DNA of 64,000 bases from positions 10,436-74,435 of the forward strand of contig CAJNYU010002707.1 in assembly GCA_905331475.1 (NCBI GenBank), in the 5' to 3' direction. This stretch comes from Rotaria socialis. Taxonomy: Eukaryota > Rotifera > Eurotatoria > Philodinida > Philodinidae. Shown one piece after another: positions 11,001 to 21,551 of this stretch; the stretch's first letter is position 1; each line of letters starts with the position of its first letter. The position numbers and the translations under genes were made by a program. The notes under the pieces are model-generated. The model searched no databases. It was not told the DNA's origin and saw nothing but the letters and a program-made list of their open reading frames with translations.

Positions 11001-14000
11001 TCGACGATTTGATGATAAACACACTGGTCAAAAATTTAGATCATTTATTGATAATGAACTTCGAAAAATGAATTTAAAATTGAAAGTGTCTTCAATAACA
11101 ACTGACGGTGGTTCTGATATTAAGTCCGCTACATTAGGTACTACATTTGGTATGCGATTATCGTGTGCAGCACACAATCTGAATTTGGTTGTGAAAAATG
11201 CCTTATGGTTATTTAATAAAACAAAATCAAAAAAGTAAGCTAGCAGTTCAGTTTTATATTAAGGTTACATAAATAAATAAAGTAAAGTTCCAGCAAATAA
11301 AGCTGAAATATATTTAAAGCTTGAAGAGAAATAATATAAAATATTACGATTATTCTATTGCAGCCCTTCACGTGCATTTAATATCAGACTACTCACAAGC
11401 GAAAGAATCCATGAATTTCTTTTGTCAAATTGAGCTTTCAATGTTGTAACAGATGAGGATGAAAGAAAAGTAGGTGAAATAAAAGGTTGAGAGTGGTATT
11501 TACAAAACATTTATCAAAGAGTAATTTTTGTGCTGTTCTAAGAAGCTCTGGAGTGTAGGATATTGTATTTTTTTTCATATTTATCTGGTATTTAATAGGC
11601 GGACATAATAATAACTGTCATATATATTTCATCGATTTAATTGAAATAAAAATGTTTAATCTTTGATTATTTACCTAGAGAAAAAATAAGTTAACTTCCA
11701 TAAAATGTGTGTAATTAAATCAGTCAGATATATTGCAAATCTGTGCTCCACTATCTGCGAAAATTCTTCTCGAATTTCATCATGAGTCTTTACTTTTCGC
11801 CAAGGATTTTTAGATAGTGTCTGTGACGATTTTAGATAGAAGAGATGCCTGTGTTGATGGTATTACACTTTACTTAACTCTTCAAATCATAAATCGCATC
11901 GATTACATATAAAGCACACGCTTAAATACTCAACCATTTGAGAGAACGAAGAAGAAGGATAGATAAAGACAAATGTAAAGGACAGAAAGATAGAGGCAAT
12001 AGGTGTGATGAGAATAAATGGCACCATAAGACCAAATCTTATGTATAGGTTACACTCGAACGAGAGCATTACACCCCCGGATGGAATTTGGACGCTCTCT
12101 GCATTTAATCGTTACAGTGTCTCAAACAACTTTTGTTTGTCATATGTGCTGCTTTTCTAGTAAAAATCTCTATCGATCATTCTATTAATAGCAATTAAGT
12201 AATACGTCCTATTTTTTGCGAATGTGCCTAGACGTTTGAATGGTCGTAGTTTGTATTACAGCTTCCTCATACTAGATTTATCTCTCATGGATAAAAAAAT
12301 CTAACAAAAATATTGATAGTAAATCGTAAAATCTAAATGTATTCAAACTTTTTTCTTTTTCACAGATTTAAATCTTCATCAAATACAACTGATTCAAAAC
12401 AAACTGATAGTGACGATGATGATGATGATGAAGCAATAAGTGTTGATGATAATGAAGAAGTACATGAAGATGTTAGTGACGATGATTATGATAGTGATAT
12501 TTCTGATCAACATGATTTTTCAAAGGATGATAGTACTTCCGATATATTATCTGATGAAAATGCATCGGATATTAGTGATAATGATGAAGTTGAAGACGAC
12601 GATGAAGATTTATCACCACTAAATGGTAGCAAACAACGCCAAAATGATGAACAAACAACTATTGGTATTACTGCTAACCCCAGTGATTTATCGTTAATCG
12701 TTTACAATTTATTACAACGTGTTAGAAGATTAGTTAGATTTATTCGAAAATCAAGTGTACTTTATCGTTATATTCGAAATCAAATACGATTAAAGAATAT
12801 AGAAATCGTTCGATCTGCACATGAACAAAACCTTAAACCAGTTAAACTAAACAATGCTGTTTTGCACTTCCGTATTCGATGGAATACAACTTATACCATG
12901 ATATCACGGTTCATTGCATTAAGTTCTATTATTACTGATATCACAGTATTACCTAGTATTGAAATTGGCTTGAAAAAAAAGCAATATGAAAAACTTCAAC
13001 AGTTATCATTTTCTCGATTTGATTGGTCCATATTGGCAGCATTAAAAAATGTTTTATTTCCATTTTATCGTGCAACAACACTGCTTTCAGGATCAAAATA
13101 TCCAACCCTGTCTATTGCTTATTCAGTTTCAACAGGATTGAAAAATTTTTTAACAAAAAGCAAAGATGATCAACCATTAGAAAATTCGTTGAAACAGTTG
13201 TTACTAGCTAAATTTAGCTACTATTTTGAGCAAGAAATTAGTTGGGACCAAAAACGTGCAACTTTAGTATGTATAACTGATTTACATTTATTAAAGTTAT
13301 CGATTTTTTGAAAGACATCAATAATTTTTAGAAAAAAGCACTTTTTGAGCTAGGATAATATAAGTTAATATAATTGTATACTTTATTGTTAACTCGAAAA
13401 AATTTTTTGTATTCGAGAAAATCTCTTAGTAAAGTCCTCGCGCTTACTTAAAATGTAAAACTCAGTATAGCTGATTTTACGAATCCTCTGGCGATTGTTT
13501 TCTTCTGAATTGTTTAACACATTTCTACAGCACATTCTTACTTAGTCTTTCTGAAATGTTAAAAGGCACATAGTTAGTGTATTATATAGAGGCGCAATAA
13601 ATGTAGTCTGTGGGCAAACATGCATAAAATTCGCCACAGCTTGTGACGTTTCTATTATAATGTTAGTCATTATATCTAGCAAATGTGCTTATTCCTACTC
13701 TATATAGTTCGATAATCTTCTTAAATAATATTTTGCAAAAAAATCATCAGAAAAACGAGTAATTTAGAACTTGTTTTACGAACCATGTTTCTTGAAAAAA
13801 GAAATACGATTCATGTGATCTATCATATTTTATTTGTATTTTTTTCTAAAAAATAGACTAAACATAAGAGCAATATTTTATTGCACATCAGATCTTCGAA
13901 TATGTATATTAGATAGCTCCATAAGTTTGACAATTTCTTTATGCAAAGAAATTCAATATTTATTTATTTTATTTATTTTGTTAGATTGCAGCTTTCTTAG

Positions 14001-14521
14001 ATCCAACATCTTATCAATATTTAACTGATGAAGATATTGGTGAATCTGAAAGAACACTTTTATCAGAATTTGATGTTACCCAATCATTTGATCGATTACA
14101 AATTGATACTTCAGTAACAACGACGATGTCAATGTCAACATCAACACCATTAGGGCACCAACGTACTCAAAATAGTACAACACCTCAAGAAAAATTAACT
14201 TTGGATGAATTTTTTCGCATGTGAAAAAGGCCTTCAGCATCCAACGTAACAACAAATTCCATCAAAAAGCAGTTATCATTTAAAGAAGAGCTGTGTCATT
14301 ATATGTCTACGGCCGGTTCAAGTTCTAAATTCAGTGAATACTGGTGTCAGCACGAAATGCTTCTTCCTCAACTGTCACAGTTTGTTAAAAAATACAATTG
14401 TATACCTGCAACAAGTGTTCCCAGTGAGTCGGCATTTAGCATTGCAGGATACTTGCAACGCAAAGCCCGATCATCACTTTCATCAACAGCTTTGAGATAT
14501 TCAATGGTTTTACGTGAATAA
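8021..14521 (+). pseudogene. hAT transposase (BED zinc finger + DDE + dimerisation domain), four exons, one nonsense codon
   Basis: Exons I infer: 8021-8569, 10543-11234, 12366-13266 and 13985-14521, all GT-AG and phase-consistent. A Ser/Thr-rich N-terminus leads to a BED finger split by intron 1: CILC before it and RSHLGKMH after it. Exon 2 carries LTTDVWKS (first catalytic Asp region), TTDGGSDIK (second) and the hAT CAAHNLNLVV block. Exon 3 begins with an acidic Asp/Glu/Ser run of about 90 residues, then IRWNTTYTMISRF and FPFYRATTLLSG. Exon 4 gives AAFLDPTSYQYLTDEDIG and the C-terminal YWCQHEMLLPQLSQF...PSESAFSIAG. A TGA at 14222-14224 interrupts exon 4 in frame; the reading frame on both sides is otherwise open, so the loss looks recent. 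Confidence 0.85.
9212..9286 (-). repeat. tRNA-like sequence (SINE head or tRNA pseudogene) in hAT intron 1
   Basis: The minus strand reads as a 75-base cloverleaf-like unit with an A-box-like TAGTACAGTGG and a perfect B box GGTTCGATTCC. A five-pair anticodon stem TCTGC/GCAGG encloses a seven-base loop, but position 33 is C rather than the invariant T and the acceptor stem is weak, so a working tRNA is unlikely. Short inverted flanks (GAACGGAACAAA / TTTGTTCCGTC) bracket it. Confidence 0.6.
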
Positions 14522-14787
14522 GCAAACATTTATCTTTTCACCTTTTTTGTTTTTTTTTGTCTGTCAGTATTTTTCTAGAAAATTGTGTAAATTAGGAATT
14601 AGAAGAATCAAATGTAAAATAATAAGACCTTTTTACTGGTTTTATATGATTGATTTCTCAAAATAAAATAGGTTCAAGCTTGTATGAAAAAATTATCTTA
14701 GTCAAGGAATGGCTTTCAAAATTATTCTCAACATATCATCACTTATACCTTTGCTTTGTGACACTAGAATGTCGTTATAATATATGT

Positions 14788-14917
14788 AGTATATGTTGAA
14801 GGGGAAATAAAAACTCTAGGTCAATCTTAAATTGCCCTAGAACAACTTAAATTTTTAATTCTCCAAGAGCAAATTAAAATTCACGAACGATTTTAATTTC
14901 CTCTACAACATATGCTT
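14788..14917. repeat. Small foldback (MITE-like) inside the hAT
   Basis: ATATGTTGAAGGGGAAATAA at the left is mirrored with a few mismatches by TTAATTTCCTCTACAACATA at the right, about 130 bp overall. It has no coding content and is probably a MITE that entered the hAT downstream of the transposase. Confidence 0.55.
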
Positions 14918-15595
14918 TATTTCTACAGTTAATCAGTTCTTTATCATTATTTTGAGTATATGAGTACTATTGTCAGTCTTAGGGTATTACATCAGTAAGC
15001 CTATTCATCAGTTAAAGTAAATGCACAAGGATATTCAAGAACTTCTCGATGCATAGCTATTTAGTGTACTGATCGAGGTTTTCAGATACTTCTCTTTTAA
15101 AAATCATAGAAAATCTCATGCCTATGATATTACTTTTAATATTTTATACTTACGTTGGCGAACAACGAGAATGCACAGTAAGTTTTATTAATACTCACTT
15201 TTCACCACCACAATTCAGCCTTATTCAAAAATACCGATAAAACATATTCTCTCTAGCATATAGAATCAAGATAAACTTCGAGTTTATGTGTATATGCAAA
15301 CTATCTATTTTACAAATTGTTCAATTTTTATTCTCAAATTAACAATAAAGACAAAATTTTAAGTATCGATTAATTTTTTGCGAAGTTGTCGATGCGCCAA
15401 CGGCGAGATAAAAATCAAAAATTAATTTGGAATTTTCACTACTTTACTTTACTTTACTTTACTTTACTATTCGGGTAAAGTAGATCTACTTTACTTTACC
15501 CGGTAAAGTAAAGTCAACTACTTTACTTTACTGAGTAAAGTAAAGTATACACATTCTACTTTACCCGGTAAAGTAAAGATAAAGTGCCACCCCTA

Positions 15596-15603
15596 ATCTG
15601 TAT
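15596..15603. repeat. Right 8-bp target-site duplication of the hAT
   Basis: ATCTGTAT is the exact partner of 6345-6352. Removing one copy with the hAT restores the FLYWCH reading frame of the host MULE. Confidence 0.92.
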
Positions 15604-15740
15604 GTACTGTCACCGTACAATGTGGATCTACACATCGATAATACTTTTTTGTACTTGTCGTTTTATTCAATTTAAAGATGAAATTGTCGATATTCAGCAT
15701 TTTTTCCTCTTTTGAGACATAACGAATGAAATTGTATGAG
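15596..15740 (-). pseudogene. MULE transposase, N-terminal FLYWCH half displaced by the hAT
   Basis: On the minus strand this encodes KEEKMLNIDNFIFKLNKTT followed by KYYRCVDPHCTVTVHTD, the first half of a FLYWCH zinc finger with both Cys ligands. It resumes in frame at 6352 with VDDVMLNINGDHCHRC, which supplies the His ligands. The finger is therefore one exon cut in two by the hAT insertion. A possible splice acceptor (TTTTAG) lies just upstream on the minus strand near 15760, so an earlier exon may be missing or unrecognised. Confidence 0.8.
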
Positions 15741-15999
15741 GTAGAGTAGTCATTCTATCTAAAATAATGAAAACCAATTATTATGTCTTCGATTGAATTA
15801 TGAGTACGTTAAATGATAGGAGCCAATCAAAAGACAAATGTTTACTCATTCCATTATAGCGGCCTCTTGCGACTTTCTTTTCCTTTCGCTATTTTTCCTT
15901 GCGACATTTTTTCTGTCGCTATTTTCCCTTTCGATATTTTTCATCATTTTCTTCGACATTTATCCTTTCTTCTTTTTTCCATCATAGCGAATAAAAAGT

Positions 16000-16375
16000 T
16001 GCCATTTTCACATTGCTAAAGCTGAAAAATAAGAAGTAAACATTAATACCGTCCTTATTATCAATATAGCAAATATATATATATATATATGAAAATTAAG
16101 ATTTTCTACACTATCAATAGAGCGAATAAGAAGTGAAAGTTCATATTTTTGATATCGTTAATATATGAAAGTAAAAATCTATAAATGGGATTCTCTATAT
16201 TTTTAATATAATGAAGTAATATATACAACTAACTGTTAGTTATGATATCAATATAAAAAAATATGAAATAGAAGTAAAAGTTTTCTATTTTATCACCACA
16301 GAAAAATTGCGAAGTACAAGAAACTCTTTTCTTTAGTGTTAGTATAGCAAAGTAGTAGGCACACAGCCTCATACT
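16000..16375. other. AT-rich stretch with a short (TA)n run
   Basis: Sequence rich in ATAT and AAAAT, with a (TA)n run at about 16073-16090. No gene is seen. Confidence 0.5.
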
Positions 16376-16377
16376 GC

Positions 16378-16500
16378 CAGCGGCGGATCCAGGATTTTCG
16401 AGAGGGGGTGGCGATTTCTAAATTGCTTTCAAACAAGCAAGTATGAATTTTCGTGAAGTATTTAAAAATGTGTGCCTAATCTTTCGAATTCTTTATTTCG
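16378..16500. mobile_element. Solo hAT-type terminal sequence
   Basis: CAGCGGCGGATCCAGGATTT followed by GAGAGGGGGTGGC resembles the left end of the hAT at 62751 (TAGCGGCGGGGCCAGGAATT). The shared motif TCTTTCGAAT follows about 90-100 bases further in. The opposite end is not found nearby, so this is a truncated copy of the same family. Confidence 0.6.
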
Positions 16501-16908
16501 TTTTATATAGTACAAGTAACGCTCGTCTGCGTGACTCGCTTAACCCTCGACTGAATATTTGACTGTTTCGAAAGTTTTGGTGTTACACACTCCATTCATA
16601 AGTTAGCAACTGACGCATGTATCGGGTTGTGTTGAGAGCGAATATTAATATAAAAATCTGTGCCGGCGTGTGGAAAGTCATGCGTATCCTTGGATACTGA
16701 TTGCCATACTGGTCATTCAACTAAACTGATTATCTATCAGTAATGCCAGAAGTAAATCTGTATGACTCACAAAAGTACAGCAATATCCACAGGGTTCGAA
16801 AAGACAGTATATTCGATTTGCAGAAAGAATCAAGAAACAAAACATAAACGAGACAATAGTGTGAAAATGCTCTATAATTCTCGAAAACTATCATAAGCCT
16901 GCTTTGCC

Positions 16909-16962
16909 AGCAGCTAGTCGTTCGTTGGCACCCCTTCGGGGGACCACTCACGGCTAGCTGCT
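16909..16962. other. Strong GC-rich hairpin with TTCG loop
   Basis: Outer arms AGCAGCTAG / CTAGCTGCT enclose a second stem CCCC-TTCG-GGGG, with partly paired bases between. It stands out from the surrounding AT-rich DNA. It could be a structured RNA element, a transposon end or a recombination site; nothing here decides between them. Confidence 0.6.
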
Positions 16963-16999
16963 GCTCTTTTTAAACTAGATCACCAGTGAAAACTATCCT

Positions 17000-17900
17000 C
17001 AATTGAAAACCGGAAGTAGCAGGGTTCTATTCATACTATCAATAGATAAAATAACTTTTTTCAATGTTTTCGAAATCACCGTTTTCATAGGGACGTGCGG
17101 TTTAAATTTACAAATCAGCGAGATCCTCTACAATAAAGTTCACCATAGCCAACGACACTACGATAAGCACTCATTGAAACATTGACAACACTAGGATACT
17201 ACCATTCACTCATATCGTAGACAGAACTGTAACAAAATAAATCGATGCACCAAAGTCATCTCTGCTTTAGTGTAGAGCGCTATGGCGTCTGAAGTGTTCA
17301 GTGAACCGCTTGTTCGTCACGTAAGTTCTCAATAACAGAAACTGCACATATCTGCGTACTATTCCTCTACAAATTTATTCAGCTTTCCAAGTAACATTCT
17401 GCCTTCAGCCCAGCGTAAGTCAATATTTTCCATAAAAGCTCTTTCATTCATAAAATCCCCACCGAAATTTAAAATCTACTAACTCTAAATCTATATTTCT
17501 AACGCACGATTCATTTCAATGAAAGTTCTGGAAACCCCTCGCTTGCTTGAGGAAACCGTTCAATTACTTATGAAACAATACCGACACTGAACCGAGTCAT
17601 TCGTCTTCGTCGGCATTGGAAGCATTGTGATTGTTACATCCCTAATTTACTTCACCCCAGCAATCAACACTCAAAATTCAAAACAAAAAAAAAGCACTTC
17701 AGATTCAGATTTCCTGACGCCGATTCCCTAACGTCAACCTTCATAGAATGTCATCCTTTACTCCGAAAAGACGTTCCCCTACCTAGAAAAGCCATCGCAA
17801 AATTTTATTCGTTGAGAGCCAATACCCCAAAAACATCTGATTGACTGAATGCAGCTACCGAGAAATTCTATTAACATTTTTATCTATTCCTTGACCTTCA
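17000..17900. other. Gene-free stretch
   Basis: I see no supported gene, RNA or complete mobile element, only short frames without motifs. Confidence 0.45.
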
Positions 17901-17919
17901 ACCTGCCATTGATACATCG

Positions 17920-18370
17920 ACAGACAGACACACTCATTTGCGTGCCTATGACCCTCCCTTCAGTCTAGGGAATAACAAAGTTCAATCAGAACCTTGAAAA
18001 GCCTTAAAATAACAAAGTTCGTTTTCGATTGGTCAGTTCCTGACCAATGAAACCTGAGCCAAAGAAGTGGGCTTCGGATTCAGGGCCCTCGATAACCTAT
18101 GGCAAAGTTCGATGAAAACGGCCAAAAGCCTTAAATGAGAAGAATCATTTCTGATTGGTCACTTCCCGACCAATGAAACCTCGGCCAAAGAAGTGGGCTT
18201 CGGATTTGGATTCAGGGCCCTCGATAACCTATGGCAAAATGCCGTCAAAACAGGGAAAACTCTGAAAATAAGCAAATCTCTGATATATGTTTTTTTAACC
18301 CCAAGCAAGCAAGATAACAAACAAACGCATTTTATTTCATATGACCCTCCTTCCAGTCGAGGGAATAAAA
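17920..18370. repeat. Imperfect tandem duplication with internal GATTGGTCA hairpins
   Basis: Two direct copies of about 120 bases occupy roughly 17990-18110 and 18110-18240. They share CCAATGAAACCT, CCAAAGAAGTGGGCTTCGGA and GGGCCCTCGATAACCTATGG, and each holds a GATTGGTCA...TGACCAATG hairpin. A GACCCTCC...CAGTC.AGGGAATAA motif occurs at both outer ends, and a similar motif with ACAGACAGACACA recurs at 29893-29951. It is probably an older dispersed repeat, not a gene. Confidence 0.6.
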
Positions 18371-18552
18371 CCAGATAATATTAACTTGAAATAAAAGTGA
18401 CTGGTAATAATTCTTGAGAAGGTTTTTATTAGCATATGTTATCTTAAACAAACTTCCAAGAGCAAATTCCAAAAGATACGAAATATGAATAACAATACGG
18501 AGATAATGGAATTTAACGTTTTATTTTCTCGTTGGATTTCTTAATCTACGCA

Positions 18553-18600
18553 GGGTGTGGGTGTGGTGTGATTAGGAGACTTCTTCTGACACCCACATCC
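18553..18600. repeat. TGTGGG...CCCACA head-to-head hairpin
   Basis: GGGTGTGGGTGTGG is followed after about 20 bases by ACACCCACATCC. The arms match the bdelloid telomere repeat in the orientation expected of two ends joined face to face. Confidence 0.7.
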
Positions 18601-18609
18601 ATAAATAAT

Positions 18610-19570
18610 AGCAATTTTAACATATTTATATCGATTTTCGACAGCATCAAGAAAAGTTCAATTTGCTCAACGGTAAAGTATGAACCGAGAAAAGTAAAAA
18701 GCAGATTTTCGAGCTAAGTGTTCAGAGATTCTAAGTAAAGCAAAATTCTTATTTTTAGATCTCTGACTTAGTGATTAGAGAGACATACCAGAAAGTATTC
18801 CGAAAAAATGCTTCAAATTGTTGCTACGCTGTAGGTGTTCTTATCTGAAATAACTATGTATTCAAGCAAATGATATTTTTATGATCAAATTTTCATGCCA
18901 ATCACGAATCTGAAATCAAATTTTGCATTTGGGCAATCATACAGAATATACTCAGCTAATCTTGCATCCGATTGAACAGAGAAACTATCCAATGTCAACA
19001 TTTGTCGTGTAGATTAGCTATTTTCGCTCAACTTTTATCTGAAAAAGCAATACCAGAGGAGATGCACAATTCAAAGGGCTTTCAGAAAATATGCAAATTA
19101 ATTTGGGATGACATAATTCAGCGTGGGTATTGTCAAAATACTGAAAAATCCTCATTTTAACCAATCGAAATTTTTGTCTGTATATTGGTAGTATCTACTG
19201 ATATGTGGTGTTGGATAAATAAATTAACCACTGCGTTTTGTAGAGAAAGCATTTCTCTATCTTTTGAGACATTCCCGAAGTCAAACGAATGAGCGAACGC
19301 GGAGGAAAGTATAAAATACTGCTGACACCCTAAAAACTTCACTTTTTTTACCAAATGTAAGTGGTGTATAACTTGCTAGCGCTGACATTTTTCTCCGGCA
19401 CATCAGAAAGACCTAATATTTTGGATTCATTTATGGTTTGACTAGACTTTCGATTTAAAATAGTTAAATCGAAAATCAAAATTTTACCTGCGGCCGACTC
19501 CTAGTAAAGTTGCTAAGTGGTTCCGCGGACCCTGTCTTAAAAATCTCTATCACCCCATATATTTGCTTAT
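18610..19570. other. Gene-free stretch
   Basis: There is no recognised gene. A 62-codon frame at 18972 has no identifiable motif. Confidence 0.45.
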
Positions 19571-19578
19571 TTTCTTAA

Positions 19579-20100
19579 GCCGCTATGGCTGGATGGTTAA
19601 GATGTTCGGCACATATCCACAAGATAGTGTGTTCAAACCTCGGCGCCATCATCCATAGAATAACATTGGATAAGTTACTAACGGCTGCTTTGTCTCGGAT
19701 CACCCATCCGATAGCACGCTGATTACATGTGACATACATAAAAATATCCTCGTGGATAGTATNGCCATCATCCATAGAATAACCTTGGATAAGTTACTAA
19801 CGGCTGCTTTGTCTCGGATCACCCATCCGATAGCACGCTGATTACATGTGACATACATAAAAATATCCTCGTGGATAGTATGTGGTTAGTCAGTATGCAT
19901 GGGAAGCTTAAGTAATTAAGCGGAAGGAACTCTGAGTCAGGCCGGCCTTCTGTCCAGAGCTGCAGCTAGTAATAGTTGTAGGAAAAATATCGGGGCTCTT
20001 GAAACTGTCTCCGGGCAGCTACCCTATACTGAAAGGTAGCCGCAAGGCAAGGGTATTCTTTCTTTCTTTTCTTTCTTATTTTCTTGCGTTTGCCTAGCGA
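19579..20100 (+). repeat. tRNA-derived SINE with pyrimidine tail
   Basis: The head has an A-box-like ATGGCTGGATGG near 19584 and a B-box-like GTGTTCAAACC near 19629. The body continues about 400 bases and ends in a TTCTTTC-rich tail at 20057-20090, a usual SINE layout. Part of the body is doubled around a single N at 19763, which is probably an assembly fault and not part of the element. Confidence 0.65.
19645..19881. repeat. 118-bp direct duplication around a single N
   Basis: Bases 19645-19762 and 19764-19881 differ at one position and are separated by one N. The simplest reading is two overlapping contig ends joined without merging. Confidence 0.8.
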
Positions 20101-20222
20101 CAAATAATTTAAGTACAATGAAACAATTCTGAATCGACAAATAGTTATTTGCGTCTTTCGTTGTTTTCAGCTCTCTTTTTGAATTTGTTACTACTACCAG
20201 AAACTTTTTTTGATTAAGCAGT

Positions 20223-20430
20223 TATATATTCTGGTAGAGTTTGAAATACTCTATCACCCTGCACGTTTTTTAATTATCTTGCATTGGTGTGCTGGAGAAT
20301 AATTTGAATATTACATCGATAAACTTGTTGACAACCTCGATATGCAAGTAGCTTTTTTTATTCACTCTCTCGTTTATTGTTTCAAAAGTGCACAATGATA
20401 GAGTATTTCAAGCTCTACCAGAATATATAA
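20223..20430. repeat. Foldback element with about 35-bp arms
   Basis: ATATTCTGGTAGAGTTTGAA...CTCTATCA near 20225-20260 is mirrored near 20395-20430 with one or two mismatches. A further decayed arm lies near 20600. The loop has no convincing coding content. Confidence 0.6.
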
Positions 20431-20904
20431 TTGCTTATTCAAAAACATTTTCGCAAAAAAATAATAAATGCAAAAAGAGAGCACCAACAGCAACGAAAAA
20501 TACCGATTTTAGATATTTGTCAATTGATGACATGTTTACTGTAGTAAAGTTTTTGTTAAAACAAGTGAACATAAAAAAATAAGCCAATATATGGCATGAT
20601 AGAGATTGTTAAGCTCTATCAGAATCTAAAACTGTTTTTTTAAATAGGTAATCCTATATGGATGAAAAATTCAAAGAACTAATTTTGATGGGAGAAAAAG
20701 AATAAAATCTTTGGAGATCGTGGCATAGGGGTGTCTTCGTTGTATGCAATTTATTTCGGTAACGAATAGATCTAAATAAAAACATAATTATACAACATGA
20801 AAGAGAACTCCACGGACTTTCAGAATATGTAATTTGTATTTTTTTAAAAGTACTTCTTTAGTACAAATATATTCGAAATACAAAGTCCAACTTTGCTTTC
20901 CACG

Positions 20905-21110
20905 GGTATATATCATAAAATTCTTGGATATTCCGTTCGTTCCACTTTGATGAAGAAACAACAAATAAATATATATGCTTCAATCCGCAATCGAACCCAA
21001 GATGCGATATCTGGTTTACTGGACCAGTGCTCTAACCATTGAGGTATCCAAGCGCGATGAAAATGATGTTGTATTTCTGAATGATATTTAATCGTCGAAA
21101 GTGAAAGGAC
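20905..21110 (-). repeat. tRNA-derived SINE, minus-strand copy
   Basis: The tRNA-like head lies at 20977-21056 on the minus strand: A box TACCTCAATGG, a CTGGT/ACCAG anticodon stem and B box GGGTTCGATTG. It is followed by a shared tail GAAGCATATATATT. The upstream sequence ATTAAATATCATTCAGAAAT is shared with the plus-strand copy at 21272-21475, so both belong to one family. The base before the anticodon is C rather than T, so this is not a functional tRNA gene. Confidence 0.72.
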
Positions 21111-21271
21111 GTGAAAAATGAAGTATTGCTTTATATAGTTAGATAAACTCTTTTTCCATCCATACACATGTATTTACCCTCGACAAGAGGAGAACATTTA
21201 CGATCATCTTTACATGGTTATAAATAGCGTCGCTTTATCCATGTGCGTCGTATACATCGTATCGACGTTAA

Positions 21272-21475
21272 AATATTTTCGACGATTAAATATCATTCAG
21301 AAATGAAATATTATGTTCGTCGGACTTCGATAGCTCAAGGGTCAGAGCAACGGTCCTGTCAACCAGTTATCGCAACTTGGGTTCGAATCCTGATTGAAGC
21401 ATATATATTCATTTTCTGTTTGTTCATCGAAAGTGAGAGGAAGGAAAAAACCAAGAATTGCAGGATATATCCTTT
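21272..21475 (+). repeat. tRNA-derived SINE, plus-strand copy
   Basis: The tRNA-like head at 21323-21400 has A box TAGCTCAAGGG and B box GGGTTCGAATCC, followed by TGATTGAAGCATATATATTC. It aligns with the copy at 20905-21110 throughout, in opposite orientation, leaving about 160 bases between the two. It ends about 75 bases before the next gene. Confidence 0.72.
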
Positions 21476-21551
21476 CTTCATTGATCCACCCCTGTGTGCG
21501 GTCTTACACAAAAAAAAACATATATTTCAGATACATTCACCGTGCTGAGCA

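Larger units (their letters stand above)
6353..15595 (+). mobile_element. hAT-superfamily DNA transposon, about 9.2 kb
   Basis: The left end TAGGGGTGGCACTTTATCTT at 6353 is mirrored by the right end at 15595. Both ends carry dense subterminal AAGTA/ACTTT repeats (6380-6450 and 15440-15580), plausible transposase-binding sites. The flanking duplication ATCTGTAT is perfect. Inside is a four-exon BED-finger hAT transposase (8021-14521). At about 9.2 kb the element is longer than most hATs (typically 2.5-5 kb), mainly because of long introns and about 1.6 kb of 5' sequence, and it has picked up a tRNA-like insert and a small foldback. It sits inside a MULE, so it is the younger of the two. A nonsense codon near the transposase C-terminus suggests this copy is no longer autonomous. 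Confidence 0.92.
4630..15990 (-). mobile_element. Mutator-like (MULE) transposon, split by a nested hAT
   Basis: Purine-rich imperfect inverted ends mark the element: GATGGAAAAAGGAAGAAAGG at about 4636 is mirrored at about 15964-15983, and both continue inward with degenerate GAAAAATATCGAAAG-type repeats. Between them, on the minus strand, are a FLYWCH zinc finger and MULE transposase pieces. The 9.2-kb hAT at 6353-15595 is inserted inside the FLYWCH exon, so without it the MULE is only about 2.1 kb. The exact outer ends and target duplication were not resolved. Confidence 0.75.

Noticed and set aside
20913-21548. Two similar frames in opposite orientation, as if a small protein family
   Set aside because: Their similarity comes from two inverted SINE copies.
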